Origin: Solirubrobacterales bacterium | GTDB taxonomy: Bacteria; Actinomycetota; Thermoleophilia; Solirubrobacterales; Solirubrobacteraceae | Length of the DNA: 51,265 nt | Assembly: GCA_019244745.1 (NCBI GenBank) | Contig: JAFASF010000334.1 | Span: 1-51,265 of the forward strand | Reading direction: 5' to 3' | Part shown: positions 8,985 to 17,389 of the stretch, piece by piece | Numbering within the stretch: position 1 is the first letter of the stretch | Layout of the letters: each line of letters starts with the position of its first letter | Translations under genes and position numbers: made by a program | The notes under the pieces: generated by a model | What the model saw: the letters and a program-made list of their open reading frames with translations, nothing else | Database searches by the model: none | What the model was told of the DNA's origin: nothing

Positions 8985-9999
8985 GCGGTGGAGCAATCTG
9001 AGCCAGGACGTTGAGGAGCGGGCGCGGCTGCCGGGCTACGGCGAAGAAGCCATCGTGCGCCATTTCGACGCACCCGAGGCGATCGAGACGCGGTTCTACG
9101 AGGTCCGGGCCAAATCCATCCTAAACCCGGTGCCCAAGGCCTCGCGGATGCCGTTCCGGTGGACCATCAACCCGTTCCGCGGCTGCACGCACTCCTGTGT
9201 TTTCTGCTTCGCCCGGCCCACACACAAGTATCTGGACTTCAACGCCGACCGGGACTTCGAGCGCGAGATCGTCGTGAAGGTCAACGCGCCGGAGCTGCTC
9301 CGGGCGGAGCTGGCGCGGCCCTCGTGGAAGGGCGAGCACGTTGCGCTCGGCACGAACACCGATCCATACCAATGGGTCGAGGGACGCTACAAGCTGATGC
9401 CGGGCATCTGGGAGGCGATGCGCGACGCTGCCAACCCGTGCTCGATCCTGACGAAATCGCCCCTGCTGCTGCGGGATCTGAAGGTGATGAAGGAGATCGC
9501 CGAACGCACCGAGTTCAGCGCCGCGCTGTCGGTGCCGACGGTCGACGAGCGGGCGTGGCGAGCGACGGAGCCGCATACGCCGAACCCGCGGGCGCGACTG
9601 GAGGCGGTTTCGGAGCTGACGCAGGCGGGCATCAGGACGGGCGTGCTCGTAGCGCCGCTGATGCCAGGCATCAACGATGCGCCCGAGCAGGTGGCACCGA
9701 TCCTCGAGCTTGCCGGCGAGGCTGGGGCGTCGTATGTGACGGGGATCGCGCTGCACCTGCGGGGGGACGTTCGCGACCTGTGGTTTGAGTGGCTGGCCGC
9801 GAACCGTCCCGATCTTCGCGAGCGATACCGACAGCTCTACCGCCGTGGCGCATACGCATCGCGAGAGGAGCAGCAGCGGCTGACAGCGCTGGTACGCGGG
9901 CCGGATCCGGAGGCCGGGCAACGAATGCGGGGACGAATCGAGCCGGCGCCCGAGCGAGAACCTCAGAATCCCGGGCCGGCGCAAAAGCGCCTGTTCTGA
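8983..9999 (+). CDS. Radical SAM protein, SplB-like (Rv2578c family)
   Basis: A 338-residue radical-SAM protein of the Rv2578c type, related to spore photoproduct lyase-like enzymes. The iron-sulfur motif is C68-x3-C72-x2-C75, within NPFRGCTHSCVFCFARPTH. The N-terminus MRW and the segment FYEVRAKSILNPVP match the family start, which supports GTG 8983 even though no Shine-Dalgarno sequence precedes it. A basic, Pro-rich tail follows the barrel. Two GAAC-N4-GTTC boxes lie immediately upstream, suggesting control by DNA damage. The substrate is not established for the family. Confidence 0.9.
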   Translation: MRWSNLSQDVEERARLPGYGEEAIVRHFDAPEAIETRFYEVRAKSILNPVPKASRMPFRWTINPFRGCTHSCVFCFARPTHKYLDFNADRDFEREIVVKVNAPELLRAELARPSWKGEHVALGTNTDPYQWVEGRYKLMPGIWEAMRDAANPCSILTKSPLLLRDLKVMKEIAERTEFSAALSVPTVDERAWRATEPHTPNPRARLEAVSELTQAGIRTGVLVAPLMPGINDAPEQVAPILELAGEAGASYVTGIALHLRGDVRDLWFEWLAANRPDLRERYRQLYRRGAYASREEQQRLTALVRGPDPEAGQRMRGRIEPAPEREPQNPGPAQKRLF

Positions 10000-10071
10000 T
10001 GAAGTCCCGGCCTGAAACAACCGGCCCCGTGCCGTAGTAGTAATCAGGGGAACCGGAGCGGCCCGCCCGCG

Positions 10072-11016
10072 ATGATGCCACGAAGAGACCCAAAGAATCG
10101 ACGAGACCTCCACCTCGAGCGCGTCTTCGAGACGCGCACCGAGGCCTGGGAGAAGGTCGGGCTGTCGGCGAACGTCAGCCGGCGCGCCGTCCGCCGCGCC
10201 CGGCGAGAGGCGATCATCGCGCTCCTGCTGCTTGCCGGGGTGTTCGTCGTCTTCGCGTTCCGAAAGGACCTGTTTGGCTCCCAGAACGACACCATCGTCC
10301 GGCTCGCCACCGTAGTCGTGCTCGTGATCCTCGGATGGACGATCGCGCGCGACATCGGCCGAGCCGCCGGCCCGACGTTCTTCCGCCGGATGGATCCGTC
10401 GACCGCGGGCACGGTCGGGTTCGTGATCCGCCTCGTGACGCTGGCGATCACGCTCCTCGTCGCGCTGCGGGTCGCCAACCTCAGCGCGAGCACGATCGTC
10501 GCCACGAGCGCCTTCACCGCGGTCATCCTCGGCCTCGCGGCCCAGCAGACGCTGGGAAACCTGTTCGCGGGCATGGTGCTGCTGAGCGCGCGTCCGTTCC
10601 GGGTCGGCGAACGCGTGCGACTCCAGGCCGGAGGGGTGGGAGGGACCGTGGAGGGAGTGGTCAGCTCACTCGGTCTGCTGTACACCACCCTGGCCCGTGG
10701 AGCCGATCGCATCCAGATCCCCAACAACGTCGTGCTCGCGGCCGTCGTGGTTCCGATCCGAGAACCGGACGCCGTCGACGTGCGCGTGCGCCTGAGCGCC
10801 GGCATCCGCCCCAGTCAGGTGCAGGACATCCTCGACGAGGAGATCACCACGCCCACTCGCTCGCCCGCGAAGGTGCTCCTCGAGGAGCTCGACGGCGACG
10901 ATCTCATCGTCAGGGTGCAAGCCACGCCTGAGCGAGCCGACGACGGGGCCAAGCTGGCCGACGAGATCATTGCCGGTCTCGCAAGCTTCACCGGCGAGCA
11001 CTCTCTTACCGAGTAA
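10072..11016 (+). CDS. Small-conductance mechanosensitive channel (MscS family)
   Basis: A 314-residue membrane protein. A basic N-terminus is followed by hydrophobic segments (AIIALLLLAGVFVVFAF, LATVVVLVILGWTIA, VGFVIRLVTLAITLLVAL) and the pore-lining TM3 with small residues (AFTAVILGLAAQQTLGNLFAGMVLL). The MscS beta domain comes next (RPFRVGERVRLQ...GTVEGVVSSLGLLYTTL...IQIPNNVVL), then the cytoplasmic C-terminal part. Such channels release solutes on hypo-osmotic shock. ATG 10072 is followed by a second ATG at 10075. The gene converges on a dehydrogenase gene six bases away. Confidence 0.93.
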   Translation: MMPRRDPKNRRDLHLERVFETRTEAWEKVGLSANVSRRAVRRARREAIIALLLLAGVFVVFAFRKDLFGSQNDTIVRLATVVVLVILGWTIARDIGRAAGPTFFRRMDPSTAGTVGFVIRLVTLAITLLVALRVANLSASTIVATSAFTAVILGLAAQQTLGNLFAGMVLLSARPFRVGERVRLQAGGVGGTVEGVVSSLGLLYTTLARGADRIQIPNNVVLAAVVVPIREPDAVDVRVRLSAGIRPSQVQDILDEEITTPTRSPAKVLLEELDGDDLIVRVQATPERADDGAKLADEIIAGLASFTGEHSLTE

Positions 11017-11022
11017 CGACCG

Positions 11023-11814
11023 CTAACGCTTATCCCGCTGGCCGGCGGCGAGATCGGCTGCAATCCGCTCGCCGCCCATGCGTCTGCTGACCGCGGCGGC
11101 CAGCTCGGGTGCAACGCCCGCGACCGTCGCCCCCAGCTTTAGGCCGAGCGGCGCGACGTCCACTTCGCCCCGATTTCGCTCGACCGCGCGAATCACCGCC
11201 GCGGCGACCTCGGCCGGCGTCCGCGTGCCCACACCCCGAGGGAGCTCGATCCCGGCGTCGGCGAACATCCCCGCGCCGCGGATGAAGCCAGGCAGGACAG
11301 TGGATACCCCCACGCCGGACGGGCGCAGGTCCTCCCGCAGGGCGAGCGCGAACCCGCGCAAGCCGAACTTGGTGGCCGCGTAGATCGATGACGCGGGCGA
11401 CGCCGCCTTCGCCGATAGCGACGCCATGAACACCATGTGACCCCGCCGGCGAGCGATCATCGCCGGTGCGAGCGCCCGGGCCAGCGCCACGGGCGCGCGC
11501 AGGTTCACCTCGAGCATGCGATCGATCTGCTCCTCCGTTAGATCGGTCAGCAGCCCGGAGGCCGGCAAGCCTGCGTTTGCCACGAGCACATCGACGTTCC
11601 CAACTTCACGAAGCAGCCGATCGACCTCATCACGCTGCGCGAGGTCGCAGGAGATCGCCCGCCCCGATACCTCCTCGGCGAGTGCAGCGAGGACCTCGGC
11701 GCGCCGGCCGGTGAGGATGAGGCTCGCGCCCCGAGCGGCAAACGCCCTTGCGATCGCTTGGCCGATCCCACCGCTGGCGCCGGTCACCAGCACGTCACCG
11801 CTGACGAGCGTCAC
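11023..11814 (-). CDS. Short-chain dehydrogenase/reductase
   Basis: A 263-residue classical SDR. The nucleotide-binding motif TGASGGIG is at residues 11-18, NAG at 80-82, and the catalytic set is Ser (about 132-134) with Y145 and K149 in YAATKFG. The C-terminal part (TPAEVAAAVIRAVERNRGEVDVAPLG) resembles SDRs acting on lipophilic or cell-wall precursors, but the substrate cannot be read from sequence. It is encoded alone on the minus strand between MscS and the FIST gene. Confidence 0.9.
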   Translation of the reverse strand: MTLVSGDVLVTGASGGIGQAIARAFAARGASLILTGRRAEVLAALAEEVSGRAISCDLAQRDEVDRLLREVGNVDVLVANAGLPASGLLTDLTEEQIDRMLEVNLRAPVALARALAPAMIARRRGHMVFMASLSAKAASPASSIYAATKFGLRGFALALREDLRPSGVGVSTVLPGFIRGAGMFADAGIELPRGVGTRTPAEVAAAVIRAVERNRGEVDVAPLGLKLGATVAGVAPELAAAVSRRMGGERIAADLAAGQRDKR

Positions 11815-11877
11815 TGGGGCGAGTCTATCCGCGGCGCCCGGCCTGGCGGGGCCGGGCGCCGCGCAGCACGACGCTCG

Positions 11878-13038
11878 TCACCTCGGGAACACCGCCAGCG
11901 TCGCGGTGAACCCATGCAGGAAGCTCCGGCCGCCCACCGGCCCGATCTCACCCGCGGCGAAGAACCCAGCGGCCGGCGCACCCTCCAGCTCGCGCTGGAC
12001 CGCCGAAGCGTCGTGATCCCGGACGCCGAACATCGCGCTGCCGCGGCCGTTACAGGAGAAGACGAGTGCGCCCGCGGGCGCTCGACCGCCCATCGCCTCG
12101 ATTCGCAGCCGCAACGCTCGGGTCAGGTCCTCGTCGGCGGAGGCGGCGTCACGAGCGTGCAGCCTCACGATCTGACCGGTCCTCACGGGCGCGGCCACGG
12201 CGACGCTTCCGGCCTCCGGATCGGCCCCCAACAAGCCGCGCACGAGGAAATCGCCCTGCTCGAACTCGGGTTTGCCACCGTCGACGACGATCCCGATCAG
12301 CAGGCCGCCCGCGACGAGCGCCCGTTCGCGGGGCGAGAGGTCTGCGATGACCTCCTCGACCACCGCGAGGGCCGGGCGCCCCGCGAGCTCGTGGATCAGG
12401 TTGTCCTCGGCCCCGGTGATCGCGAGCTCCCGCCCCACGGGCACCGCGCCCTGCGAGACGCACGGGAGCATCTCGATCCCATCGAGGCGGACGGCGACCG
12501 CGCCCTCATCGCAAACCTCCTCGCCCAAGAACAGCGCTCCGCCCCCCTCGGCCATCCGGGCGCTCGCGATTCCGCCCAGCACCGGCACCGCCGGCGCTTC
12601 CTCTCCGAGCACCGAGAGCACCGAATCCGTCGGGAACGTGTACGGGTCGGAGAGCATGATCACGCCACTCGCGCCCGAGAGCGCCGGCAACCCGGTAATT
12701 CCCTCCTCGAGGACCGCCGCACTGGCGGTGGCCTGGAATGGCTCCGCGTCTCCCGCTCCCTCGAACGCGGCCGCCCACACGGCAAGCGCGGTGCCCGACT
12801 CGATCTCGCGCCCGACGCCGAGCACGCCGCCGGCACCGCACCCGATCAGGGCGTCGGGTTCGATCGCCGTGTGAACGCCCTCGAGTATGGCCTCCGGGGC
12901 AACGAGGTGAGCGCCGCTTGCGAACACCAACGCCAGGTCGACGGGGCTTCCGTTCAGCGGAGCGGCCGCCGCGAGCGCCGCGGCAACGCCCGCCTGGAGC
13001 GGGTCGTGTTCCTGCGACATTCCGGCGCCCACCCTCAC
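11878..13038 (-). CDS. FIST-domain sensory protein
   Basis: A protein of about 386 residues with FIST N and FIST C domains, a predicted small-ligand sensory module. Supporting elements are LVFASGAH, ALIGCGAGGVLGVG, the central LSDPYTFPTDSVLSVL and the conserved C-terminal FSCNGRG. I choose GTG 13038, which gives VRVGAGMSQ as the first beta-strand and has AGGAAGGA upstream. The frame is open further to an ATG at 13092, but that would overlap the miaA start. No kinase or cyclase domain is attached, so the output partner is unknown. It is divergent from miaA with 47 bases between. Confidence 0.82.
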   Translation of the reverse strand: MRVGAGMSQEHDPLQAGVAAALAAAAPLNGSPVDLALVFASGAHLVAPEAILEGVHTAIEPDALIGCGAGGVLGVGREIESGTALAVWAAAFEGAGDAEPFQATASAAVLEEGITGLPALSGASGVIMLSDPYTFPTDSVLSVLGEEAPAVPVLGGIASARMAEGGGALFLGEEVCDEGAVAVRLDGIEMLPCVSQGAVPVGRELAITGAEDNLIHELAGRPALAVVEEVIADLSPRERALVAGGLLIGIVVDGGKPEFEQGDFLVRGLLGADPEAGSVAVAAPVRTGQIVRLHARDAASADEDLTRALRLRIEAMGGRAPAGALVFSCNGRGSAMFGVRDHDASAVQRELEGAPAAGFFAAGEIGPVGGRSFLHGFTATLAVFPR

Positions 13039-13085
13039 GGGCGCCGCAATCCTTCCTGCACCATCGCTCCACGATACTCCGCGCC

Positions 13086-14003
13086 ATGCCACGGGCGGAT
13101 GTCATCGCCCTGTTCGGGCCGACCGGGATCGGTAAGACGGAGATCGCGATCGAGCTTGGACGGGCGCTGCGCCGGCTAGGAGAGCGTCCGGTCGCCGTAT
13201 CGGCCGACGCGCTCCAGGTGTACAGCGGGCTGGAGACGCTTACGGGGGCCGCGGACGCGCACGAGCGCTCGCAGCTCGATCATCGGCTGATCTCGTTCCT
13301 GCCGATCGACGCAGCGTTCAGCGCTGGGCAGTACGCCGAGCTCGCGCACGCCGAGATCGATGCCCTGCTCGAGGCCGGAGACCGTCCGATCGTGGTCGGC
13401 GGCACCGGTCTGTACCTGCGTGCCGCTCTCACCGACCTCAGCCTGAGGCCGCCGCCGGCGGAGGGGGCGCGCGAACGGTGGATCGCCGAGCTCGAGCGGC
13501 GTGGCCCGCAGGCGCTCCACGCCGTGCTCCGAGAGCGGGCGCCGTGGGCCGCGGATGAGGTCGAGGCCAACGACCGGCAACGCGTCGTGCGCGCGCTCGA
13601 GCTGCTCGACGCGGGCGAGCTTGAACCGCCGGCCGAGGAATCGCAGCTTTGGACGGCGGACGTGCGCCACCCGACGCTTCTGGTCGGGCTCGCGATGGAG
13701 CGTGAGCAGCTATATGAACGCATCGACGCCCGCGTCGATCGGATGGTCGCGGCCGGCGCCGCCGAGGAGGTTCGTCGCGCGAACGCAGCTGGAGCCTCGG
13801 CGACGGCACGTAAGGCACTCGGCTTTGCGGAGCTGCTCGCCGGCGACGTCGACGCGATGAGGAGGCGTACGCGCAATTACGCGCGCCGCCAGCTCACTTG
13901 GATGCGAAAGCTCGCCGACGTCAACGTGATCGACACCACAGACCGGAGCGCGTCGGAGGTGGCGGAGGAGATCCTGGTCTCGTGGGTCAGGGGAGGGGAA
14001 TGA
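13086..14003 (+). CDS. miaA: tRNA dimethylallyltransferase MiaA
   Basis: MiaA transfers a dimethylallyl group to A37 of tRNAs, the step before MiaB. The 305-residue protein has the P-loop GPTGIGKT (residues 11-18), the DALQVYSGLETLTG segment, VVGGTGLYLRAAL, and the C-terminal RNYARRQLTWMRK motif that contacts tRNA. The open frame extends far upstream, but family alignment puts the start at ATG 13086. The last 17 bases overlap the glycosyltransferase gene on the other strand. Confidence 0.95.
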   Translation: MPRADVIALFGPTGIGKTEIAIELGRALRRLGERPVAVSADALQVYSGLETLTGAADAHERSQLDHRLISFLPIDAAFSAGQYAELAHAEIDALLEAGDRPIVVGGTGLYLRAALTDLSLRPPPAEGARERWIAELERRGPQALHAVLRERAPWAADEVEANDRQRVVRALELLDAGELEPPAEESQLWTADVRHPTLLVGLAMEREQLYERIDARVDRMVAAGAAEEVRRANAAGASATARKALGFAELLAGDVDAMRRRTRNYARRQLTWMRKLADVNVIDTTDRSASEVAEEILVSWVRGGE

Positions 14004-15306
14004 ACGGGTAAAGGACGACCGCCGCGCCGGCGACCGCGGCGCCGGCGACCCACACCGGGATGGACCCGAATCGCGCTCGGAGCCGCCCCAGCAGCCCGAC
14101 CGCCCCCAGGTAGAGCCCCGGCATCACGATCACCATGTAGTACAGGTAGCTGGTTCGCTGCCAGATCAGGCTGAGCAGGACGAACGGCAGGAACGTGCCG
14201 AGAAACCAGGCGAGGCCCACGAGCTCCACCTCGTCCGCCCGACGTCGAGCCCACACGGCGGCGATCGCGGCCACGATCAGGCCGGGGATCGCCAACGCGA
14301 GAATCGGGGGACTGATCAGGCCGAGGAAGTGAGCCTCGGGGTGCACGCCGAATAGGCCATCGGCGGGGTGCGCGGGATTGATGTTCAGGTAGGTGATCGG
14401 CTTGTAGTCAACGAGCCACTGCCAGGGGTAGGAGGCGATCCCCTGCGGCCCGTGCGGGCTGGTCTGGTGGGCGGCGTAGCTCAGCATGTGACGCATCTGC
14501 CCGAGAGCTCCACCGCCGACTCGCCGCCCGGCGACTGGATCGTAGGGTGGCGCGAGCTGTTCGAGCAGGGAGAGCAGCGCGAACAACGCCACCGCGGTCG
14601 CGGCCACCGACGTGCCGAACCGAACCGCCCCGACTTTGAGCTGCGTGGCTCTCGTCTCCCTGAGGAGCCTCAGGCATTCGAGCACCGCAAACACGACCAG
14701 GGCGTAGACCGCGACCTCCTTGGCGGACATGCCGATTGCCACCAGCAAGCCGGCGAGGAGCGGCCGTCCTCGGAGATACAGCGCGACCCCGAAGATCATG
14801 GGCGCCAGCGCATAGACGTCGAGCGTCCCAATCCGGCTGTGGACGAGGAGCAGGTTGTCGCAGGCCATAAGTGCCGCGGCCCCGAGCGCCGGCCACGGGC
14901 CACCGCCGGCCGAGCGCACCAGAACGAACATGCCGACGATCGCCAACGTCCCGAACACGAGGCTCCCCAACCGCCAGGCGAGTGGACCGTCGCCGAACAG
15001 CTCTATCGAGCCGGCGATGATCAGCTTGGCGAGCTGCGGATGCTCCGCGTTGGGATCGACGCCGGACGGGCTCCCCGCGTAGTGCTCACCCGGCGGCGGC
15101 TGCAGGCCGGCGATCACCCGGGCGGCGTTGACGTAGTACGCCTCGTCGAAGATCAACACGTGATCCGACGCCGAGCGGCACGGGGCGCGGCACGGCTCGC
15201 CGAGCAGCGCCACGCGGGCAGCCAGCGAAAGCGCGCACACGCACGCGAGAAGCACCAGCGGAAGCGAGCGGTGCCGGCCTATAAACGACTTCAGGTGGTG
15301 GGCCAT
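13987..15306 (-). CDS. PMT-type glycosyltransferase, integral membrane
   Basis: A 439-residue polytopic membrane protein of the dolichyl-phosphate-mannose/ArnT (GT-C) superfamily. The first luminal loop carries the acidic pair D54-E55 in IFDEAYYVNAARVIAG and the EHPQLAKLI segment seen in PMT-like enzymes. About nine to eleven hydrophobic stretches follow (for example LAWRLGSLVFGTLAIVGMFVLV, GLLVAIGMSAKEVAVYALVVF). These enzymes move a sugar from a polyprenyl phosphate to protein or lipid outside the membrane; the acceptor here is unknown. The gene lies between miaA and dapF on the opposite strand. Confidence 0.85.
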   Translation of the reverse strand: MAHHLKSFIGRHRSLPLVLLACVCALSLAARVALLGEPCRAPCRSASDHVLIFDEAYYVNAARVIAGLQPPPGEHYAGSPSGVDPNAEHPQLAKLIIAGSIELFGDGPLAWRLGSLVFGTLAIVGMFVLVRSAGGGPWPALGAAALMACDNLLLVHSRIGTLDVYALAPMIFGVALYLRGRPLLAGLLVAIGMSAKEVAVYALVVFAVLECLRLLRETRATQLKVGAVRFGTSVAATAVALFALLSLLEQLAPPYDPVAGRRVGGGALGQMRHMLSYAAHQTSPHGPQGIASYPWQWLVDYKPITYLNINPAHPADGLFGVHPEAHFLGLISPPILALAIPGLIVAAIAAVWARRRADEVELVGLAWFLGTFLPFVLLSLIWQRTSYLYYMVIVMPGLYLGAVGLLGRLRARFGSIPVWVAGAAVAGAAVVLYPFIPLP

Positions 15307-15341
15307 GACCGCCCTCGACGCTACACATAGACTGCCGCCGG

Positions 15342-16193
15342 GTGAACTTCGAGAAGTGGCAAGCGCTCGGCAACGACTACCTGATTGTCGAGGAGATGGG
15401 CCTCCCGTTCGAGTTGACGCCGCCCCGCGTCCGCGCGTTGTGCACGCCGCACACGGGAGTGTCCGCCGACGGGATCGTGCTGCTCTCGCCCCCGGGGGAT
15501 CCGGGGCACGTGGCCCGGCTGCGGATCTTCAATCCCGACGGTTCGGAGGCCGAGCTATCCGGCAACGGGCTGCGAGAAGCGGCCCTGTATATGCGCCGCC
15601 GGGGCTGGACGACCTCGGATACGTTCTCGATCCTGACCGCGGCCGGAGAGATCAAGCCGAAGATCGTCTCCCCGACCGAGTCCGCCGTCGACATGGGACG
15701 GGCACGCCTGCAAAGCGACGACTTCCCAGCCGGTCCCCCGGACGGGAGGGGAGAGCTCACCGCTGCGGGGCGCACGTGGCGCTTCCAACACGTGCAGGTC
15801 GGAAACCCCCAGTGCGCGATCCGCATCGCCGGCGAGCCCGACCTCGACGAGCTGGATCTGCCGGCGATCGGCCCCGGGATCGAGCGCCACGAGCTGTTCC
15901 CGAACCGCACGAACGTCTCCTGGTTCGCGGTGCAGGACCCGGGTCGTATCCGAGCGCGGATCTTCGAGCGGGGGGTGGGGGAGACGTCGGCCAGCGGAAC
16001 CGGCGCGGCCGGCGCCGCGGTCGCTCACGTCCTCCAGGGCGGATCGTCTCCCGTCGCCGTGGCCCTCGACGGCGGCGAGCTGACCGTCGCAGTCGCGGAT
16101 GATCTGCAAATCAACCTGAGCGGGTGGGCGGTCCCTGTGTTCCGCGGCACGCTCGCCGATGAGTTCGTCAAGGAGTTGCATGAGATCCAGTAG
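15342..16193 (+). CDS. dapF: Diaminopimelate epimerase homologue with both catalytic cysteines replaced by serine
   Basis: DapF converts LL- to meso-diaminopimelate for lysine and peptidoglycan. The 283-residue protein has the full family pattern: LGNDY near the N-terminus, RIFNPDGSEAELSGNG, VGNPQCAI, then ERGVGETSASGTGAAG. In the family the two bases of catalysis are cysteines in CGNG and ACGSG/ACGTG. Here codon 73 (TCC, 15558-15560) and codon 218 (AGC, 15993-15995) both encode Ser. Everything else around them is conserved. The start is GTG 15342. dapL overlaps the 3' end, so the pair is an operon. Activity as an epimerase is uncertain. Confidence 0.88.
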   Translation: MNFEKWQALGNDYLIVEEMGLPFELTPPRVRALCTPHTGVSADGIVLLSPPGDPGHVARLRIFNPDGSEAELSGNGLREAALYMRRRGWTTSDTFSILTAAGEIKPKIVSPTESAVDMGRARLQSDDFPAGPPDGRGELTAAGRTWRFQHVQVGNPQCAIRIAGEPDLDELDLPAIGPGIERHELFPNRTNVSWFAVQDPGRIRARIFERGVGETSASGTGAAGAAVAHVLQGGSSPVAVALDGGELTVAVADDLQINLSGWAVPVFRGTLADEFVKELHEIQ

Positions 16194-17340
16194 GCGCCTC
16201 GAGCGGATCCCGCCGTACCTGTTCGCCGAGCTCGAGCGAAAGCTCGCCGCCAAGCGGGCGGCCGGCGTCGACGTGATCAGCCTCGGCATCGGAGACCCGG
16301 ACATGCCCACCTATGCGCCAATCGTGGACGCGGCCCAGAGGGCGGTGGCCGATCCGAGTACCCATCGCTACCCGTCCAATCGCGGGCGCCCGGAGTTTCG
16401 CGAGGCGGTGGCCGCCTTCTACGCCCGTCGGTTCGGCGTCGAGCTCGACCCCGAGACCGAGGTGATGCCGGCGATCGGGGCCAAGGAGTGCATCTTCAAC
16501 CTCAACCTGGCGTTCCTGGACCCCGGTGATGTCGCGCTGGCCTCGGATCCGGGCTACCCGGTCTACACTGGCGGCCCGCTGCTCGCCGGGGGTGACCCCG
16601 TGCTGATGCCGCTGCTGGCGGACCGCGGTTTCTCCCCGGACCTCGGGCGGATCCCGCAAGACGTGCTCCACCGCGCGCGACTGATGTTCATCAACTACCC
16701 GAACAACCCCACGGGCGCGGTCGTGCCGGACGGCCTGTTCGAGCAAGTGGCCGAGCTGGGCGCCCGTCACGACATCCTGGTGGTGCACGACAACTCATAC
16801 AGCGAGATCACGTTCGACGGCTACGTGGCGCCTTCGTTCCTCCAGACGCCGGGCGCCAAGGAGACGGGCGTCGAGGTGTTCTCCCTGTCGAAGGGCTACA
16901 ACATGACCGGATGGCGGTGCGCCGCGATCGTCGGCAACGCCGAGGCCATCGCGCGCTACTGGCAGCTCAAGTCGAACATCGACTCCGGCTTGTTCGATGC
17001 GGTGCAGCTCGCGGGCGCGGCGGCGCTGGCGCCCGAGGTCGATTCCGAGGTGGAGGCGATGAACGCGCTCTACACCCGGCGGCGCGATCTCGTCTGCGAT
17101 GCGCTCGCCGAGGCGGGTGTGAACGTCACCCCACCCAGGGGGACGATCTACGTCTGGGCGCCGATCCCGCCGGGCTTCGAATCCGCCGCGGCCTACTGCG
17201 AATACGTGCTCGAGGAGGCGGCCGTCGCGATCACGCCGGGCGGTGCGTACGGCCCCAGCGGAGAAGGGTTCTTCCGGATCTCGCTGACCACCCCCGACGA
17301 TCGGCTGCTCGAGGCGGTGAAGCGGCTCCGAAGGCTCTAG
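16180..17340 (+). CDS. dapL: LL-diaminopimelate aminotransferase
   Basis: DapL makes LL-diaminopimelate in one step from tetrahydrodipicolinate and glutamate, bypassing the acylated route. The 386-residue class I/II aminotransferase matches the shorter DapL type: PPYLFAELERK at the start, ISLGIGDPDMPT, NYPNNPTGA, and the PLP lysine K238 in SLSKGYNMTGWR. I choose ATG 16180, preceded by AAGGAG and overlapping the dapF end by 14 bases; the open frame extends seven codons further upstream. The tight link to dapF supports a role in lysine and wall synthesis rather than a general aminotransferase. Confidence 0.88.
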   Translation: MRSSRRLERIPPYLFAELERKLAAKRAAGVDVISLGIGDPDMPTYAPIVDAAQRAVADPSTHRYPSNRGRPEFREAVAAFYARRFGVELDPETEVMPAIGAKECIFNLNLAFLDPGDVALASDPGYPVYTGGPLLAGGDPVLMPLLADRGFSPDLGRIPQDVLHRARLMFINYPNNPTGAVVPDGLFEQVAELGARHDILVVHDNSYSEITFDGYVAPSFLQTPGAKETGVEVFSLSKGYNMTGWRCAAIVGNAEAIARYWQLKSNIDSGLFDAVQLAGAAALAPEVDSEVEAMNALYTRRRDLVCDALAEAGVNVTPPRGTIYVWAPIPPGFESAAAYCEYVLEEAAVAITPGGAYGPSGEGFFRISLTTPDDRLLEAVKRLRRL

Positions 17341-17369
17341 CGCTCCAACGCCCGACGAGCCGCCGTCAT

Positions 17370-17383
17370 CCGGCCGAAGCCGG
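17370..17383 (+). other. Small hairpin just before hflX
   Basis: CCGGC (17370-17374) and GCCGG (17379-17383) pair around a CGAA loop, ending six bases before the hflX ATG. It occupies the place of a Shine-Dalgarno site, none of which is evident. It might dampen translation or be a weak terminator after dapL. Confidence 0.3.
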
Positions 17384-17389
17384 GCTACC

